A stretch of 38,723 bases of DNA from Ruminococcus sp. GTDB taxonomy: Bacteria > Bacillota > Clostridia > Lachnospirales > Lachnospiraceae. The DNA lies in NCBI GenBank assembly GCA_023663085.1, contig JAMPIB010000038.1:1-38723 (forward strand). Reading direction: 5' to 3'. A model generated the notes under the pieces. The model had not been told where the DNA came from. It ran no database searches and saw only the letters and a list, made by a program, of their open reading frames with translations. Within the stretch, counting starts at the first letter, position 1; every line of letters starts with the position of its first letter. Positions 9,160 through 17,849 of the stretch are shown here, piece by piece. A program made the position numbers and the translations under genes.

Positions 9160-9927
9160 ATGCGGATACTAAAATCTTTTTTAATTGCCTTTTCCACATA
9201 CTCGAAGATTCCAGTGCCGGTTTTTGGCTGGGAAGAGGAGAATATGAAATATATATATTGTTTTTTCCCCTGGGTCGGAGCGGTGATAGGGATCTGTTTT
9301 TACTTTTGGAATGTTTGCTGCGGATACTTTCAGATTGGGGAGATATGCCGCCTGACGATAGGGCTGGCAATCCCGCTCCTTATTACGGGCGGTTTTCATG
9401 TCGATGGTTTTATGGATACGATGGACGCCCTGCATTCGTATCAGGAAAAGGAAAGAAAACTGGAAATCTTAAAGGATTCCCATATCGGGGCGTTTGCGGT
9501 CATTATGCTGGCGGCGTATGGTCTGATTGTTTTGGGAGCCTTGTCGGAAATAAAGCAGATATCGTTACTTAAGATCGTGTGCGCGGGATTTTTCCTATCA
9601 CGCTGTCTTTGCGGGATCAGTGCGGTTACTTTTCCATTAGCCAGAAAAGGCGGAATGCTTTATCTGTTTGCAGACCGTGCCCATAAAAGGATTGTCAAAG
9701 GTTCTTTATATCTGCAAAGCAGTCTCTGTATTCTTTTTATGCTGTCCTGTTCTCCGGCGGTGGGAGCGCTTGTTACAGTGGCGGCGTTTTTGGCTTTTTT
9801 TTATTATGACAGGCAGAGCAGAAAAGAATTTGGCGGGGTCACGGGTGATACGGCGGGGTATTTTATTTTGCTGTGTGAAGGCGTTATGATCGTCGCGGCA
9901 GCGGCAGGAGGGTATTTTTTCAAATGA
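9160..9927 (+). CDS. cobS: Adenosylcobinamide-GDP ribazoletransferase (cobalamin synthase)
   Basis: This 255-residue integral membrane enzyme joins adenosylcobinamide-GDP and alpha-ribazole (phosphate) in the last step of nucleotide-loop assembly. It has the family start 'FSTYSKIPVP', the metal-binding GGFHVDGFMDTMDAL, and DSHIGAFAV, with about six hydrophobic segments. An AGAAAGAGG site precedes ATG 9160. Its stop overlaps the next start as ATGA, implying translational coupling to the CobU-like gene. Confidence 0.95.
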   Translation: MRILKSFLIAFSTYSKIPVPVFGWEEENMKYIYCFFPWVGAVIGICFYFWNVCCGYFQIGEICRLTIGLAIPLLITGGFHVDGFMDTMDALHSYQEKERKLEILKDSHIGAFAVIMLAAYGLIVLGALSEIKQISLLKIVCAGFFLSRCLCGISAVTFPLARKGGMLYLFADRAHKRIVKGSLYLQSSLCILFMLSCSPAVGALVTVAAFLAFFYYDRQSRKEFGGVTGDTAGYFILLCEGVMIVAAAAGGYFFK

Positions 9928-10340
9928 GATTAGTGATAGGCGGATATGCGCAGGGAAAATTAGATTATGTATTGACGAAATACCGTCTGACAAAAGAGGC
10001 TGTATGGGACGGTATCCTGCCTGAGCCGGGAGAGGCCGGGCAAAATCCTGCTCTGTCAGAGCCGGGAGAGGCATCTGATACGATAGTGGTGGATCATCTG
10101 CATCAATGGGTGAAAAAACGTATTTTGGATGGCGGATGTCCGGAGGAAGAAATAGAGGCGTTCTTAGCGCATTGTGAGAACTGTATCCTGATCAGCGACG
10201 AGATTGGAAACGGTATCGTGCCGATAGACGCCGGGGAAAGAATGTACAGAGAACGCATGGGGAGACTGCTCATACAGCTTGCCGCGCAGGCACAGAGTGT
10301 GGAGCGGGTCATGTGCGGGATTGGTCAGGTGATCAAATGA
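9924..10340 (+). CDS. Short CobU-like protein, probably altered or non-bifunctional
   Basis: The 138-residue protein resembles the two ends of CobU without its middle. The N-terminus GGYAQGKLDY keeps the GxxxxGK part of the P-loop but has Leu where Ser/Thr normally binds Mg-ATP. The C-terminal half has ISDEIGNGIVP, ERMYRERMGRL and a terminal CGIGQ segment, matching the CobU pattern of 'EvGxGivP...R.fRd..G'. The region with the guanylylated histidine is missing, replaced by a short linker with a 14-base direct repeat (10023-10036 and 10059-10072) encoding two EPGEA units. A full cobU is present upstream, so this may be a partner, regulator or degenerate copy. It is coupled to cobS and cobC by ATGA overlaps. 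Confidence 0.75.
   Translation: MRLVIGGYAQGKLDYVLTKYRLTKEAVWDGILPEPGEAGQNPALSEPGEASDTIVVDHLHQWVKKRILDGGCPEEEIEAFLAHCENCILISDEIGNGIVPIDAGERMYRERMGRLLIQLAAQAQSVERVMCGIGQVIK
10023..10072 (+). repeat. 14-base direct repeat inside the short CobU-like gene
   Basis: GAGCCGGGAGAGGC occurs at 10023-10036 and again at 10059-10072, 36 bases apart and in frame. It encodes two similar EPGEA units in a linker. It looks like a small slippage duplication. Confidence 0.7.
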
Positions 10341-10978
10341 TATTGACTTTTATCAGGCATGGAAAGACCAGAGCCAATGAAGAGCGCCGGTATCTGGGCA
10401 AAACGGACGAACCGCTCTCAGAGAAAGGGATACGTGATCTGCTTTCTTATAAAGAGCAGGGGATTTATCCGAAGATTGACGCTTTGTTTGTCAGCCCTAT
10501 GAAGAGGTGTCTGCAGACGGCGGAAATCTTATATCCGCAACTGCCTGCGCAGATCATTCCGGAATGGGAAGAGATAGACTTTGGCCGCTTTGAATATAAA
10601 AATTATGAGATGTTAAAAAACGACGCGGCTTATCAGGCATGGATCGACAGTAATGGAACATTGCCTTTTCCGGAGGGGGAAAGCAGAGAGGCGTTTTTGA
10701 TACGGTGTGAAAAAGGTTTTCGCAGGATGTGTGAGCGACTGTGTCTGCCGCGGCAGGATGCCCTGACCGGGCCGCAGGCGAAAGAAAGAGCGGCAGGGCT
10801 TATCGTTCATGGCGGTACGATCATGGCATTGTTGAGTCTTTATGGTGGAAAAGAGTATTTTGCTTATCAGGTGCGGCCGGGGGATGGATATCAATGTCGG
10901 ATGTGTGTTCTGAAAAGTGAGGGGCAGATGGAGAAAGTCAGCCTGAAAGAAATACAGGCATTGCAGGAGGATGGATGA
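10337..10978 (+). CDS. cobC: Histidine phosphatase family protein, probable alpha-ribazole phosphatase
   Basis: The 213-residue protein has the phosphohistidine motif FIRHGKT (His8) at its start, LGKTDEPLSEKG, the SPMKRCLQTAEIL segment, the acid region EEIDFGRFE, and the second histidine in LIVHGGTIM. CobC removes the phosphate from alpha-ribazole phosphate or adenosylcobalamin phosphate; the family is broad, so this role rests on its place between cobS and cbiB. ATG 10337 overlaps the preceding stop as ATGA and places RHG at the usual distance from the N-terminus; an in-frame GTG at 10313 was rejected. Confidence 0.87.
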   Translation: MILTFIRHGKTRANEERRYLGKTDEPLSEKGIRDLLSYKEQGIYPKIDALFVSPMKRCLQTAEILYPQLPAQIIPEWEEIDFGRFEYKNYEMLKNDAAYQAWIDSNGTLPFPEGESREAFLIRCEKGFRRMCERLCLPRQDALTGPQAKERAAGLIVHGGTIMALLSLYGGKEYFAYQVRPGDGYQCRMCVLKSEGQMEKVSLKEIQALQEDG

Positions 10979-11997
10979 AATATCATATTTTGGCGTTTTT
11001 CTTTGGTTTTATACTGGATCTGTTATTCGGCGATCCGTATTTTCTGCCGCATCCGATACGGCTGATCGGGAAACTGATAACGGGGCTGGAGAAAAGACTG
11101 CGCGGAGGGCAGAGCAAAGTTGAAAAGCGGATACAGTTCCGGCGGGGAATATGGCTTGTTATTATCGTGCTCGCGGCTGTCGTGAGCGTGACGTGGGCGC
11201 TTTTATTTCTTTCCTACCGGGTGCATCCCTATATGGGACTTATTGTGGAAACAGTTATGACGTATCAGATTCTGGCGGTAAAGTGTCTGAAAGTCGAAAG
11301 CATGAAAGTTTATCGGTGTTTACGGGATGGGGATACGGAGAAAGCCAGAGAGGCTGTGTCCATGATCGTGGGCAGGGATACGGAGAGTCTGGATGAAGAG
11401 GGTATCGCGAAAGCGGCGATCGAAACGGTGGCGGAGAATACTTCGGATGGTGTGATCGCGCCGATGCTCTATACCGCACTTGGCGGGCCGGTGCTTGGCT
11501 TTTTTTACAAGGCGGTCAATACGATGGACTCCATGATCGGCTATCAGAACGAGACCTATCTGTATTTTGGCAGGGCGGCCGCCAGACTGGACGATCTGGT
11601 GAACTTTATCCCGGCCAGGATCAGCGCCTGTTTTATGATAGCATCTACTTTTTTACTGGAAAAAAATATATTTGCCGAAAAATCCGCCAAAACGCCAGAC
11701 TGCGGAGCTTGCGTTTTTTCCTATAAACGGGCGGTCATTATATATAAGAGGGATCGCAGAAAACACGCCAGTCCGAATTCTGCGCAGACGGAATCGGTCT
11801 GTGCCGGCGCGCTGGGTATCAGACTGGCGGGGGACGCCGTTTATTTTGGCCAGAGAGTAATTAAACCGTATATCGGGGACGCCGGACGGAACGTGGAATA
11901 TGAGGATATCAGACGGGCGGATCGTCTGCTGTATGTGAGCGCGTGGTCGTGTGAAATAGTATGTCTTGCTCTGCTGGTCATCTTATACATCCGATGA
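10975..11997 (+). CDS. cbiB: Adenosylcobinamide-phosphate synthase
   Basis: The 340-residue membrane protein attaches aminopropanol phosphate to adenosylcobyric acid. The start, FGFILDLLFGDPYFLPHPIR, is characteristic of CbiB/CobD, followed by the region GRDTESLDEEGIAKAA, the motif ETVAENTSDGVIAP and the segment NTMDSMIGYQNETY. Several hydrophobic segments occur throughout. Its ATG overlaps the cobC stop as ATGA. A gap of 72 bases follows before cobD, the first clear break in the cluster; no promoter was identified there. Confidence 0.95.
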   Translation: MKYHILAFFFGFILDLLFGDPYFLPHPIRLIGKLITGLEKRLRGGQSKVEKRIQFRRGIWLVIIVLAAVVSVTWALLFLSYRVHPYMGLIVETVMTYQILAVKCLKVESMKVYRCLRDGDTEKAREAVSMIVGRDTESLDEEGIAKAAIETVAENTSDGVIAPMLYTALGGPVLGFFYKAVNTMDSMIGYQNETYLYFGRAAARLDDLVNFIPARISACFMIASTFLLEKNIFAEKSAKTPDCGACVFSYKRAVIIYKRDRRKHASPNSAQTESVCAGALGIRLAGDAVYFGQRVIKPYIGDAGRNVEYEDIRRADRLLYVSAWSCEIVCLALLVILYIR

Positions 11998-12069
11998 GAT
12001 CATATTCGCTGGTTATGAAAATAGAGTTTTGCAATTGCCCAAGTATGAAGATTGAGGAAAGGAATCGTG

Positions 12070-13125
12070 ATGAAAAGAATGCACGGCGGTGACATATATA
12101 GAAATCATGTGGAAATAGATTTTTCCGTAAACCTTAATCCGCTCGGAATGCCGGAGACGGTAAAGGCGGCACTGTATAAGGCGGTCGGGGACTGCGACAG
12201 GTATCCCGATAGGGAGGCGGAAAGCTTAAAGCGGGCAGTTGCACAGATGCTGTCGGCGCCGGAGGACTATCTGCTTTTTGGAAACGGTGCTTCAGAACTC
12301 TTTCTGGCTATTGTACATGCCGTGAAGCCGCGAAAGACAGTCATACCCGTGCCATCTTTTTACGGTTATGAATATGCGGCAAAGGCCGTGGGGGGAGAAA
12401 TCGTTTATCAGGAAATGAAACCGGAAGAGGGTTTTGCCATGGCAGATGCGGGGAAGATGATGTTAAATGAGGAAACCGACCTGCTGTTTCTGGCAAATCC
12501 TAATAATCCTACCGGAAAACTATTAGAAAAAAAGGCATTGCTAAATTTATTACAGCACTGTAAGGAAAAAGAAATCCTGGTCGTGCTGGACGAATGTTTT
12601 ATTGAGTTTTGCGGCCGGGAGTTTTCCCTGCTTTCGGAGATAGAGCGGTTTGAGAATCTGCTGCTTGTCGGCGCTTTTACGAAGATATTTTCTATTCCCG
12701 GAGTGCGTCTGGGGTATCTGCTATGCAGCGATACCGCGCTTCTTACAAAGATTAAAAGGCAACTTCCGGAATGGAACCTTTCTGTTCTGGCGCAGGAGGC
12801 CGGCTGTGCGTGTGCGGGAGAGACGGATTTTTTGTGCAGGACAATAGCCTGTGTCAGAAAAGAGAGGGCTTTTCTGGAAGAGGGCCTAAACAAGCTGGGG
12901 TTCCGGGTCTATCCTTCCGCGGCTGATTTCATCTTATTTTACAGCGAAGAGCCGCTGTATGCGAAACTGTTGGAAAAAGGGATACTTATCAGGGACTGTG
13001 CGGATTTCAGGGGACTCGGACGGGGATTTTACCGGATTGCAGTAAAAAGCAGGGAAGAAAATGAGAGATTACTGCGGGAAATGAGTTTCGCAACTGCTTG
13101 GAAAGGAAAAGATGGAAAGGAATAA
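12070..13125 (+). CDS. cobD: Threonine-phosphate decarboxylase, PLP-dependent
   Basis: This 351-residue type I fold PLP enzyme makes (R)-1-amino-2-propanol phosphate for CbiB from L-threonine phosphate. It shows HGGDIYRN and 'DFSVNLNPLG' at the start, GNGASELF, NPNNPTGKLL, DECFIEF, and the PLP lysine in AFTKIFSIPG (Lys205) with RLGYLL after it. ATG 12070, seven bases after AGGAAAGG, is preferred to an in-frame TTG at 12052. It lies directly after its partner gene cbiB and five bases before cbiC. Histidinol-phosphate aminotransferase is related, but HGGD and the context favour CobD. Confidence 0.93.
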   Translation: MKRMHGGDIYRNHVEIDFSVNLNPLGMPETVKAALYKAVGDCDRYPDREAESLKRAVAQMLSAPEDYLLFGNGASELFLAIVHAVKPRKTVIPVPSFYGYEYAAKAVGGEIVYQEMKPEEGFAMADAGKMMLNEETDLLFLANPNNPTGKLLEKKALLNLLQHCKEKEILVVLDECFIEFCGREFSLLSEIERFENLLLVGAFTKIFSIPGVRLGYLLCSDTALLTKIKRQLPEWNLSVLAQEAGCACAGETDFLCRTIACVRKERAFLEEGLNKLGFRVYPSAADFILFYSEEPLYAKLLEKGILIRDCADFRGLGRGFYRIAVKSREENERLLREMSFATAWKGKDGKE

Positions 13126-13130
13126 AAACG

Positions 13131-13763
13131 ATGAAGGAAATAGAATATCTTCCGCCGGAGGAGATTGAAAAAAGAAGTTTTGAGATCATCGATGGGGAAC
13201 TGTCGGCGAGAGGCATCCATCTGCCGGCGGCGGAGGAACTGATAATCAAAAGGGTCATCCATACGAGCGCGGATTTTGATTATGCCGGGACGCTGTGCTT
13301 TTCCAAAGGAGCGGTGGCCGTGATGAAAGAATTGATAAAAAACGGAGCCGATATCGTAACGGATACCAACATGGCCTTAGCGGGTATCAATAAAAAGAAG
13401 CTGGCGGAATATGGCGGGAGCGCCTGCTGTTTCATGGCACAGGAAGAGACGATACGGATCGCCAGACAAAGAAATATCACGCGGGCGGCTGTCAGTATGG
13501 AGCGTGCGGCGGCCATCGAAAAACCGCTCATCTTTGCGATCGGCAACGCACCGACCGCACTGATAAAATTATATGAGATGATGCAGAAGAGCGACTGGCG
13601 GCCCGCCTTTATCATTGGCGTTCCGGTAGGATTTGTCAACGTGGAGGCGGCCAAGGAACTGATCATAGAGACTGATATCCCCTATATCGTCAACCGGGGA
13701 AGAAAAGGCGGCAGTAATGTGGCGGCAGCCATCTGTAATGCAGTCTTATATCAATTACCATGA
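13131..13763 (+). CDS. cbiC: Cobalt-precorrin-8 methylmutase
   Basis: The 210-residue enzyme moves a methyl group from C11 to C12 to form cobyrinic acid. It contains the catalytic histidine in VIHTSADFDY (His44), DTNMALAGINK, AIGNAPTAL and GVPVGFVNVEAAKE, all characteristic of CbiC/CobH. ATG 13131 follows AAAGGA; the frame is open from 13098, overlapping cobD, but that start gives an atypical N-terminus. The gene is followed by the fold-back element that fills the gap to cbiD. Confidence 0.95.
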   Translation: MKEIEYLPPEEIEKRSFEIIDGELSARGIHLPAAEELIIKRVIHTSADFDYAGTLCFSKGAVAVMKELIKNGADIVTDTNMALAGINKKKLAEYGGSACCFMAQEETIRIARQRNITRAAVSMERAAAIEKPLIFAIGNAPTALIKLYEMMQKSDWRPAFIIGVPVGFVNVEAAKELIIETDIPYIVNRGRKGGSNVAAAICNAVLYQLP

Positions 13764-13768
13764 TCGGG

Positions 13769-13972
13769 CAGGGGAATGCGAAACAGCAGGGTGGGCAGGC
13801 AGAGGAAAAAGGATTCTGCTGAAAGGCCCTTGAAAAACGTCGGCACTTAGTGAAAAAGTTGCAAAGCAGCTTTTGAACTTAGTACCGCTACGATTTTTCA
13901 CGGAGCGAAAGCGTGCCTCGAAGCAGAAACTTTTTCCTCTGCCTGCCCGCCCTGCTGTCTCGCATTCACCTG
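13769..13972 (+). repeat. 204-base fold-back element (long imperfect inverted repeat)
   Basis: Arms of about 52 bases (13769-13820 and 13922-13972) are complementary apart from a few mismatches, one G-U pair and a bulge; the best run is 13774-13811 against 13930-13967. Nested inside are GGCAC/GTGCC (13842-13846 with 13913-13917), GTGAAAAA/TTTTTCAC (13850-13857 with 13894-13901) and a GCGAAAGC mini-hairpin (13905-13912). The element begins five bases after the cbiC stop and ends before the cbiD ribosome site. It has no T-run, so it is not a usual terminator. A MITE-like insertion or an mRNA processing/stability element are the main candidates. Confidence 0.85.
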
Positions 13973-14001
13973 TTACAATAAAAACGGGAGGGATAAGTTC
14001 G

Positions 14002-15135
14002 ATGCGATACGGTTTCACGACCGGGAGCTGCGCGGCGGCTGCGGCGAAAGCGGCCGCGTATATGCTTCTTACTGGCAGAAAGAAAACAGAGATCACCATT
14101 GAGACGCCAAAGGGGATTCCCTATACAGCGCAGATTCTGGATATCCGCCGTGGTGAAAACGAAGTCAGCTGTGCGGTGGAAAAAGATGGCGGCGACGATC
14201 CGGATGTTACAAACGGCGCGTGGATCTACGCCAGCGTTTCTTATGAACAGTGCGGACAGTGCGGACAGAGTGAAGCGCGGCTGGTCATAAAAGGCGGTAT
14301 CGGCGTAGGAAGAGTGACCCGAAAAGGACTCGACCAGCCTGTAGGAGAAGCGGCCATTAATCATGTTCCGCGCGAGATGATTTGTAAGGAAGTCAGGGAA
14401 GTGTGCCGGTTTACAGATTATACAGGAACGCTTCTGATAGAAATATCGGTGCCGGAAGGAGAAAAAATTGCGGCGCATACGTTCAATCCCAGACTCGGTA
14501 TCACAGGCGGGATATCCATTCTGGGAACGAGCGGTATCGTGGAGCCTATGAGCAGCCGGGCAATTCTGGAGACGATACGTCTGGAACTGCGTCAAAGAAA
14601 AGAAGAAGGATTTGCCTATGTGGCAGTCTCGCCGGGAAATTACGGACTGGAATTTATAAAAAAAACGTATGGCTATGATCTGGACAGGAGTGTAAAATGC
14701 AGTAATTTTATCGGCGAGACTATTGATATGGCGGTAGAACTTGGCTTTGCAAGGATGCTGCTTACAGGGCATATCGGGAAACTGATAAAAGTGGCGGGCG
14801 GTATTATGAATACGCATTCCAAAGAGGCGGACTGCCGGATGGAACTTCTGGCCGCTTTTGCCATCCGCGAAGGAATAGATGGTGAAACAGCCCGCCGGAT
14901 ACTGGAATGTGCGACAACCGAAGAGGCATTGCCTTTCTTAAAAGAAAGCGGGAAACTGTATCCTGTCATGGAACATATCGCAGAGCGTATCTGTTATTAT
15001 ATGGAAAAACGCGCCGGAGGCCGGATGAAAACAGATTGTATTTTATATGCCAACGGCTATGGAGAATTGGCGAAAAGTAAGGGGGCGAAAGAATGGTTTA
15101 TTTTGTTGGCGCAGGAACAGGAGCGGCCGATCTGA
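14002..15135 (+). CDS. cbiD: Cobalt-precorrin-5B C1-methyltransferase
   Basis: The 377-residue protein methylates C1 in the anaerobic pathway. The N-terminus YGFTTGSCAAAAAKAA is the family hallmark, followed by DGGDDPDVTNGAW, GGIGVGRVTRKGL and, near the C-terminus, LLTGHIGKLIKVAGG with NTHSKEADCR. ATG 14002 is nine bases after GGGAGGG; the frame is open from 13873, but those codons run through the fold-back element and do not belong to CbiD. The 3' end overlaps cbiF by 43 bases. Confidence 0.95.
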   Translation: MRYGFTTGSCAAAAAKAAAYMLLTGRKKTEITIETPKGIPYTAQILDIRRGENEVSCAVEKDGGDDPDVTNGAWIYASVSYEQCGQCGQSEARLVIKGGIGVGRVTRKGLDQPVGEAAINHVPREMICKEVREVCRFTDYTGTLLIEISVPEGEKIAAHTFNPRLGITGGISILGTSGIVEPMSSRAILETIRLELRQRKEEGFAYVAVSPGNYGLEFIKKTYGYDLDRSVKCSNFIGETIDMAVELGFARMLLTGHIGKLIKVAGGIMNTHSKEADCRMELLAAFAIREGIDGETARRILECATTEEALPFLKESGKLYPVMEHIAERICYYMEKRAGGRMKTDCILYANGYGELAKSKGAKEWFILLAQEQERPI

Positions 15136-15896
15136 TCACCGTCAGGGGGATGCGGCTTTTGCAAAAAGCGGACGTTATCATATATGCCGGTTCTTTGGTC
15201 AATCCGGCATTGCTTTCCTATGCGGATAAGGATTGCGAGATACATAACAGCGCCAGGCTTACGCTGGAAGAAGTGCTGGCGATCATGCAAAGAGCGGAGG
15301 CGGAGGGGAAGACAACGGTACGCCTGCATACGGGGGAGCCGAGTATTTATGGGGCGGTCAGAGAGCAGATGGATGAACTGGACAAGCGCGGGATTGCTTA
15401 CGAGAGCTGTCCGGGCGTCAGCGCCTGCTTCGGGGCGGCGGCTTCTTTGAATCTGGAATATACTCTGCCGGGCGTTTCGCAGTCTCTTATCATCACCAGA
15501 ATGGAAGGCAGGACGAAGGTGCCGGAGAAAGAGAGCATCGAAGCGCTGGCGGCGCACCGAGCGTCTATGGCCATCTATTTAAGCGCGGGCATGTTAAAAG
15601 AACTGAGCAGGCGCTTACTACAGGGCGGATACGAGGCAGATACGCCGGCGGCGCTTGTCTATAAAGCGACCTGGCCGGAAGAAGAGGCTTATGTCTGTAC
15701 AGTCGCTACATTATATGAAACAGCGGCGGAGCACGGCATTTCCCAAACGGCTGTTGTGTTAGTAGGAGAGGTGGTCGCGCATCGGCATTATGAGAGATCG
15801 CGGCTGTATGCAGCCGATTTTCAGACAGGATTCCGGGAGGCAAAAACGGGCGGAAGAAAAACGACAGGCATAAATAAAAACGACAGTCACGAATAA
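15093..15896 (+). CDS. cbiF: Cobalt-precorrin-4 C11-methyltransferase
   Basis: This 267-residue SAM-dependent tetrapyrrole methylase starts VYFVGAGTGAADLIT and has DVIIYAGSLVNP, RLHTGEPSIYGA, SCPGVSACFGAAA and a segment beginning LPGVSQSLIITR. The 'YAGSLV' and 'TGDPS/TGEPS' motifs separate CbiF/CobM from CbiH and CbiL. A GGGGG site inside cbiD serves the start. The last 20 or so residues are polar and appear to be a non-conserved tail. Confidence 0.94.
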   Translation: MVYFVGAGTGAADLITVRGMRLLQKADVIIYAGSLVNPALLSYADKDCEIHNSARLTLEEVLAIMQRAEAEGKTTVRLHTGEPSIYGAVREQMDELDKRGIAYESCPGVSACFGAAASLNLEYTLPGVSQSLIITRMEGRTKVPEKESIEALAAHRASMAIYLSAGMLKELSRRLLQGGYEADTPAALVYKATWPEEEAYVCTVATLYETAAEHGISQTAVVLVGEVVAHRHYERSRLYAADFQTGFREAKTGGRKTTGINKNDSHE

Positions 15897-15926
15897 AACG
15901 ATAAGTATAAATCAGTGAGGACATTA

Positions 15927-17057
15927 ATGGAACTTAGTATTGTTTCTTTTACAGAGAACGGAAGAAAACTGGCGGAGTATATTATGCAAAACTGTGCCGG
16001 GGATGATGTGATAAATAGTATTGAACATATGTCCCTGTCCGGTCAGAGCCGGCGAAAAACAGAGCATTGGGAAATAAGCTGTCAGGAGATAAGCCAGCGG
16101 GAAATCTCCGTTACAGAGTGGGCGGGAATACAGATGCGGGAGAAAAAGGCTTTATTATTCATAGGCGCCTGCGGCATTGCCGTCCGGGCCATAGCGCCGC
16201 ATCTGACGGACAAACTGCACGACAGTCCGGTGCTTGTCATGGATGAAACGGGAAAATATGTGATCCCGCTCGTATCGGGACATGTAGGCGGCGCGAATGA
16301 ACTTGCCTGCTATATCGGCAGGAGGACGGGAGCCGAACCTGTGGTCACGACGGCTACGGATATAAACGGGAAATTCGCAGTCGATCTTTTTGCCGAGGAA
16401 AATGCGCTTGGCATGATGAATAAAGACGGAATCGCCAGAGTTTCAGCTAAAATACTATCGGGGGAAAAAGTAAGCATCGCTATCGAAAGCCGGAATGAAG
16501 AAAAAGGTGAAGGAAAAAACAGATACTGTGGGAAAACGCTTTTCTGGCAGGGACAGCCTTTGTCAGAAGGTGCCCTGCCGGATGGACTGTATATGGTGCC
16601 TTATCCGCCTAAGCAGTATGTCGATATTCTGGTAACTTCCGGGAAGGAGGACTTTGAGGCGGCCATCTGCCTGCGGCCTAAAGAATATATCATCGGTCTT
16701 GGCTGTAAAAGAGGGAAAACGGCGGAAGAAATAGAAATGTTTCTCTCACACAGACTACAGGAATCTGACATATCTGTGACACAGATACTGGCGCTTGCTT
16801 CCATTTCACAAAAAAAGGATGAACAGGGGATACTCGGCTGGTGCAGAAAAGAAAAAATTCCCTTTCTGACTTATACGGCGGAGGAACTGCAGGAAGTAAA
16901 AGGTAATTTTACAGGTTCTTCTTTTGTAGCGGATATGGTAGGAGTGGATAATGTATGCGAGAGGGCGGCGTTAAGAGCCTGTGGAGAAAACGGGGAACTG
17001 ATATGTGGGAAATATGCCAAAGACGGTATGACATTTGCGTTGGCCAGAAAAATCTGA
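15927..17057 (+). CDS. cbiG: Cobalt-precorrin-5A hydrolase
   Basis: The 376-residue protein opens the delta-lactone of cobalt-precorrin-5A and releases acetaldehyde, a step specific to the anaerobic route. The central domain has LFIGACGIAVRAIAPHL, VLVMDETGKYVIPLVSGHVGGANELA and TTATDINGKFAVD; the C-terminal domain starts at YIIGLGCKRGK and has GSSFVADMVGVDNVCE. ATG 15927 follows GTGAGGA at a normal distance; GTG 15915 is an alternative. Confidence 0.94.
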   Translation: MELSIVSFTENGRKLAEYIMQNCAGDDVINSIEHMSLSGQSRRKTEHWEISCQEISQREISVTEWAGIQMREKKALLFIGACGIAVRAIAPHLTDKLHDSPVLVMDETGKYVIPLVSGHVGGANELACYIGRRTGAEPVVTTATDINGKFAVDLFAEENALGMMNKDGIARVSAKILSGEKVSIAIESRNEEKGEGKNRYCGKTLFWQGQPLSEGALPDGLYMVPYPPKQYVDILVTSGKEDFEAAICLRPKEYIIGLGCKRGKTAEEIEMFLSHRLQESDISVTQILALASISQKKDEQGILGWCRKEKIPFLTYTAEELQEVKGNFTGSSFVADMVGVDNVCERAALRACGENGELICGKYAKDGMTFALARKI

Positions 17058-17102
17058 AAATACAGGACGCCATGAAAATTTAGTCAGAGAGGACATCAGT
17101 TT

Positions 17103-17849
17103 ATGGATAAAAAAATATATATCGTGGGAATAGGGCCGGGCAGAGAAGATATGATGACAAAAGAGGCATATTCCGTATTAGAACAGGCGGATGTGATCGT
17201 CGGTTATACCTTGTATCTGCAACTGCTTTCGGAAGACCTGCGAAAAAAAGAACTATTATCTACGCCCATGCGCGGAGAAAAAGAACGGTGCAGAGTATGC
17301 TTTGCGGAGGCTGAAAAAGGAAAACGGGTAGCGCTCATCTGCAGCGGCGATGCCGGAATTTATGGTCTGGCGTCTTTGATGTATGAGATTGGGCAGGCAT
17401 ACCCGGAGACTGAACTTGTCGTGGTCCCCGGCGTAACCGCGGCCTGCAGCGGTGCGGCGCTTCTTGGCGCGCCGCTTGGTCATGATCTTTGCATCGTCAG
17501 TCTGAGCGACCTGCTCACACCGTGGGAAAAGATAGCCGCGCGCCTAAAAGCGGCCGCAGAGGGCGATTTTGTAGTAGTACTCTATAATCCGTCCAGTCAT
17601 AAGCGGAAAGATTTTCTGATGAGAGCCTGTGACATCCTGCTCTCTGTCATGGATAAGCAGAGGCCCTGCGGTTATGCCCGGAATATTGGAAGGGACGCAG
17701 AAAAGGCAGAAATCTGCACTTTATGGGAGTTAAGAAACAAAGAGGCAGATATGTTTACGACAGTGTTTATCGGAAATTCCGAAACGACAGTGATCGGCGG
17801 GAAATTAGTGACAAGACGGGGGTATCGGATTGAACGGGATAACGAATAA
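17103..17849 (+). CDS. cbiH: Cobalt-factor III / precorrin-3B C17-methyltransferase
   Basis: This 248-residue SAM methylase catalyses C17 methylation and ring contraction. It has YIVGIGPGREDMMT, ADVIVGYTLY, CSGDAGIYGLASL, VVPGVTAACSGAALLGAPLGHD, VVLYNPSSHKR and TTVFIGNS, the standard set for CbiH/CobJ. It follows cbiG after 45 bases with a GAGAGGA site. Its end overlaps the cbiJ-E-T fusion by 20 bases. Confidence 0.95.
   Translation: MDKKIYIVGIGPGREDMMTKEAYSVLEQADVIVGYTLYLQLLSEDLRKKELLSTPMRGEKERCRVCFAEAEKGKRVALICSGDAGIYGLASLMYEIGQAYPETELVVVPGVTAACSGAALLGAPLGHDLCIVSLSDLLTPWEKIAARLKAAAEGDFVVVLYNPSSHKRKDFLMRACDILLSVMDKQRPCGYARNIGRDAEKAEICTLWELRNKEADMFTTVFIGNSETTVIGGKLVTRRGYRIERDNE

Noticed and set aside
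13769-13972. Terminator or internal promoter between cbiC and cbiD
   Set aside because: No T-run follows the long stem and no convincing -35/-10 pair was seen, so it is reported as a fold-back repeat only.
13873-14001. Longer N-terminus for cbiD
   Set aside because: The extra codons run through the 3' arm of the fold-back element; ATG 14002 has a good ribosome site and gives the standard CbiD N-terminus.
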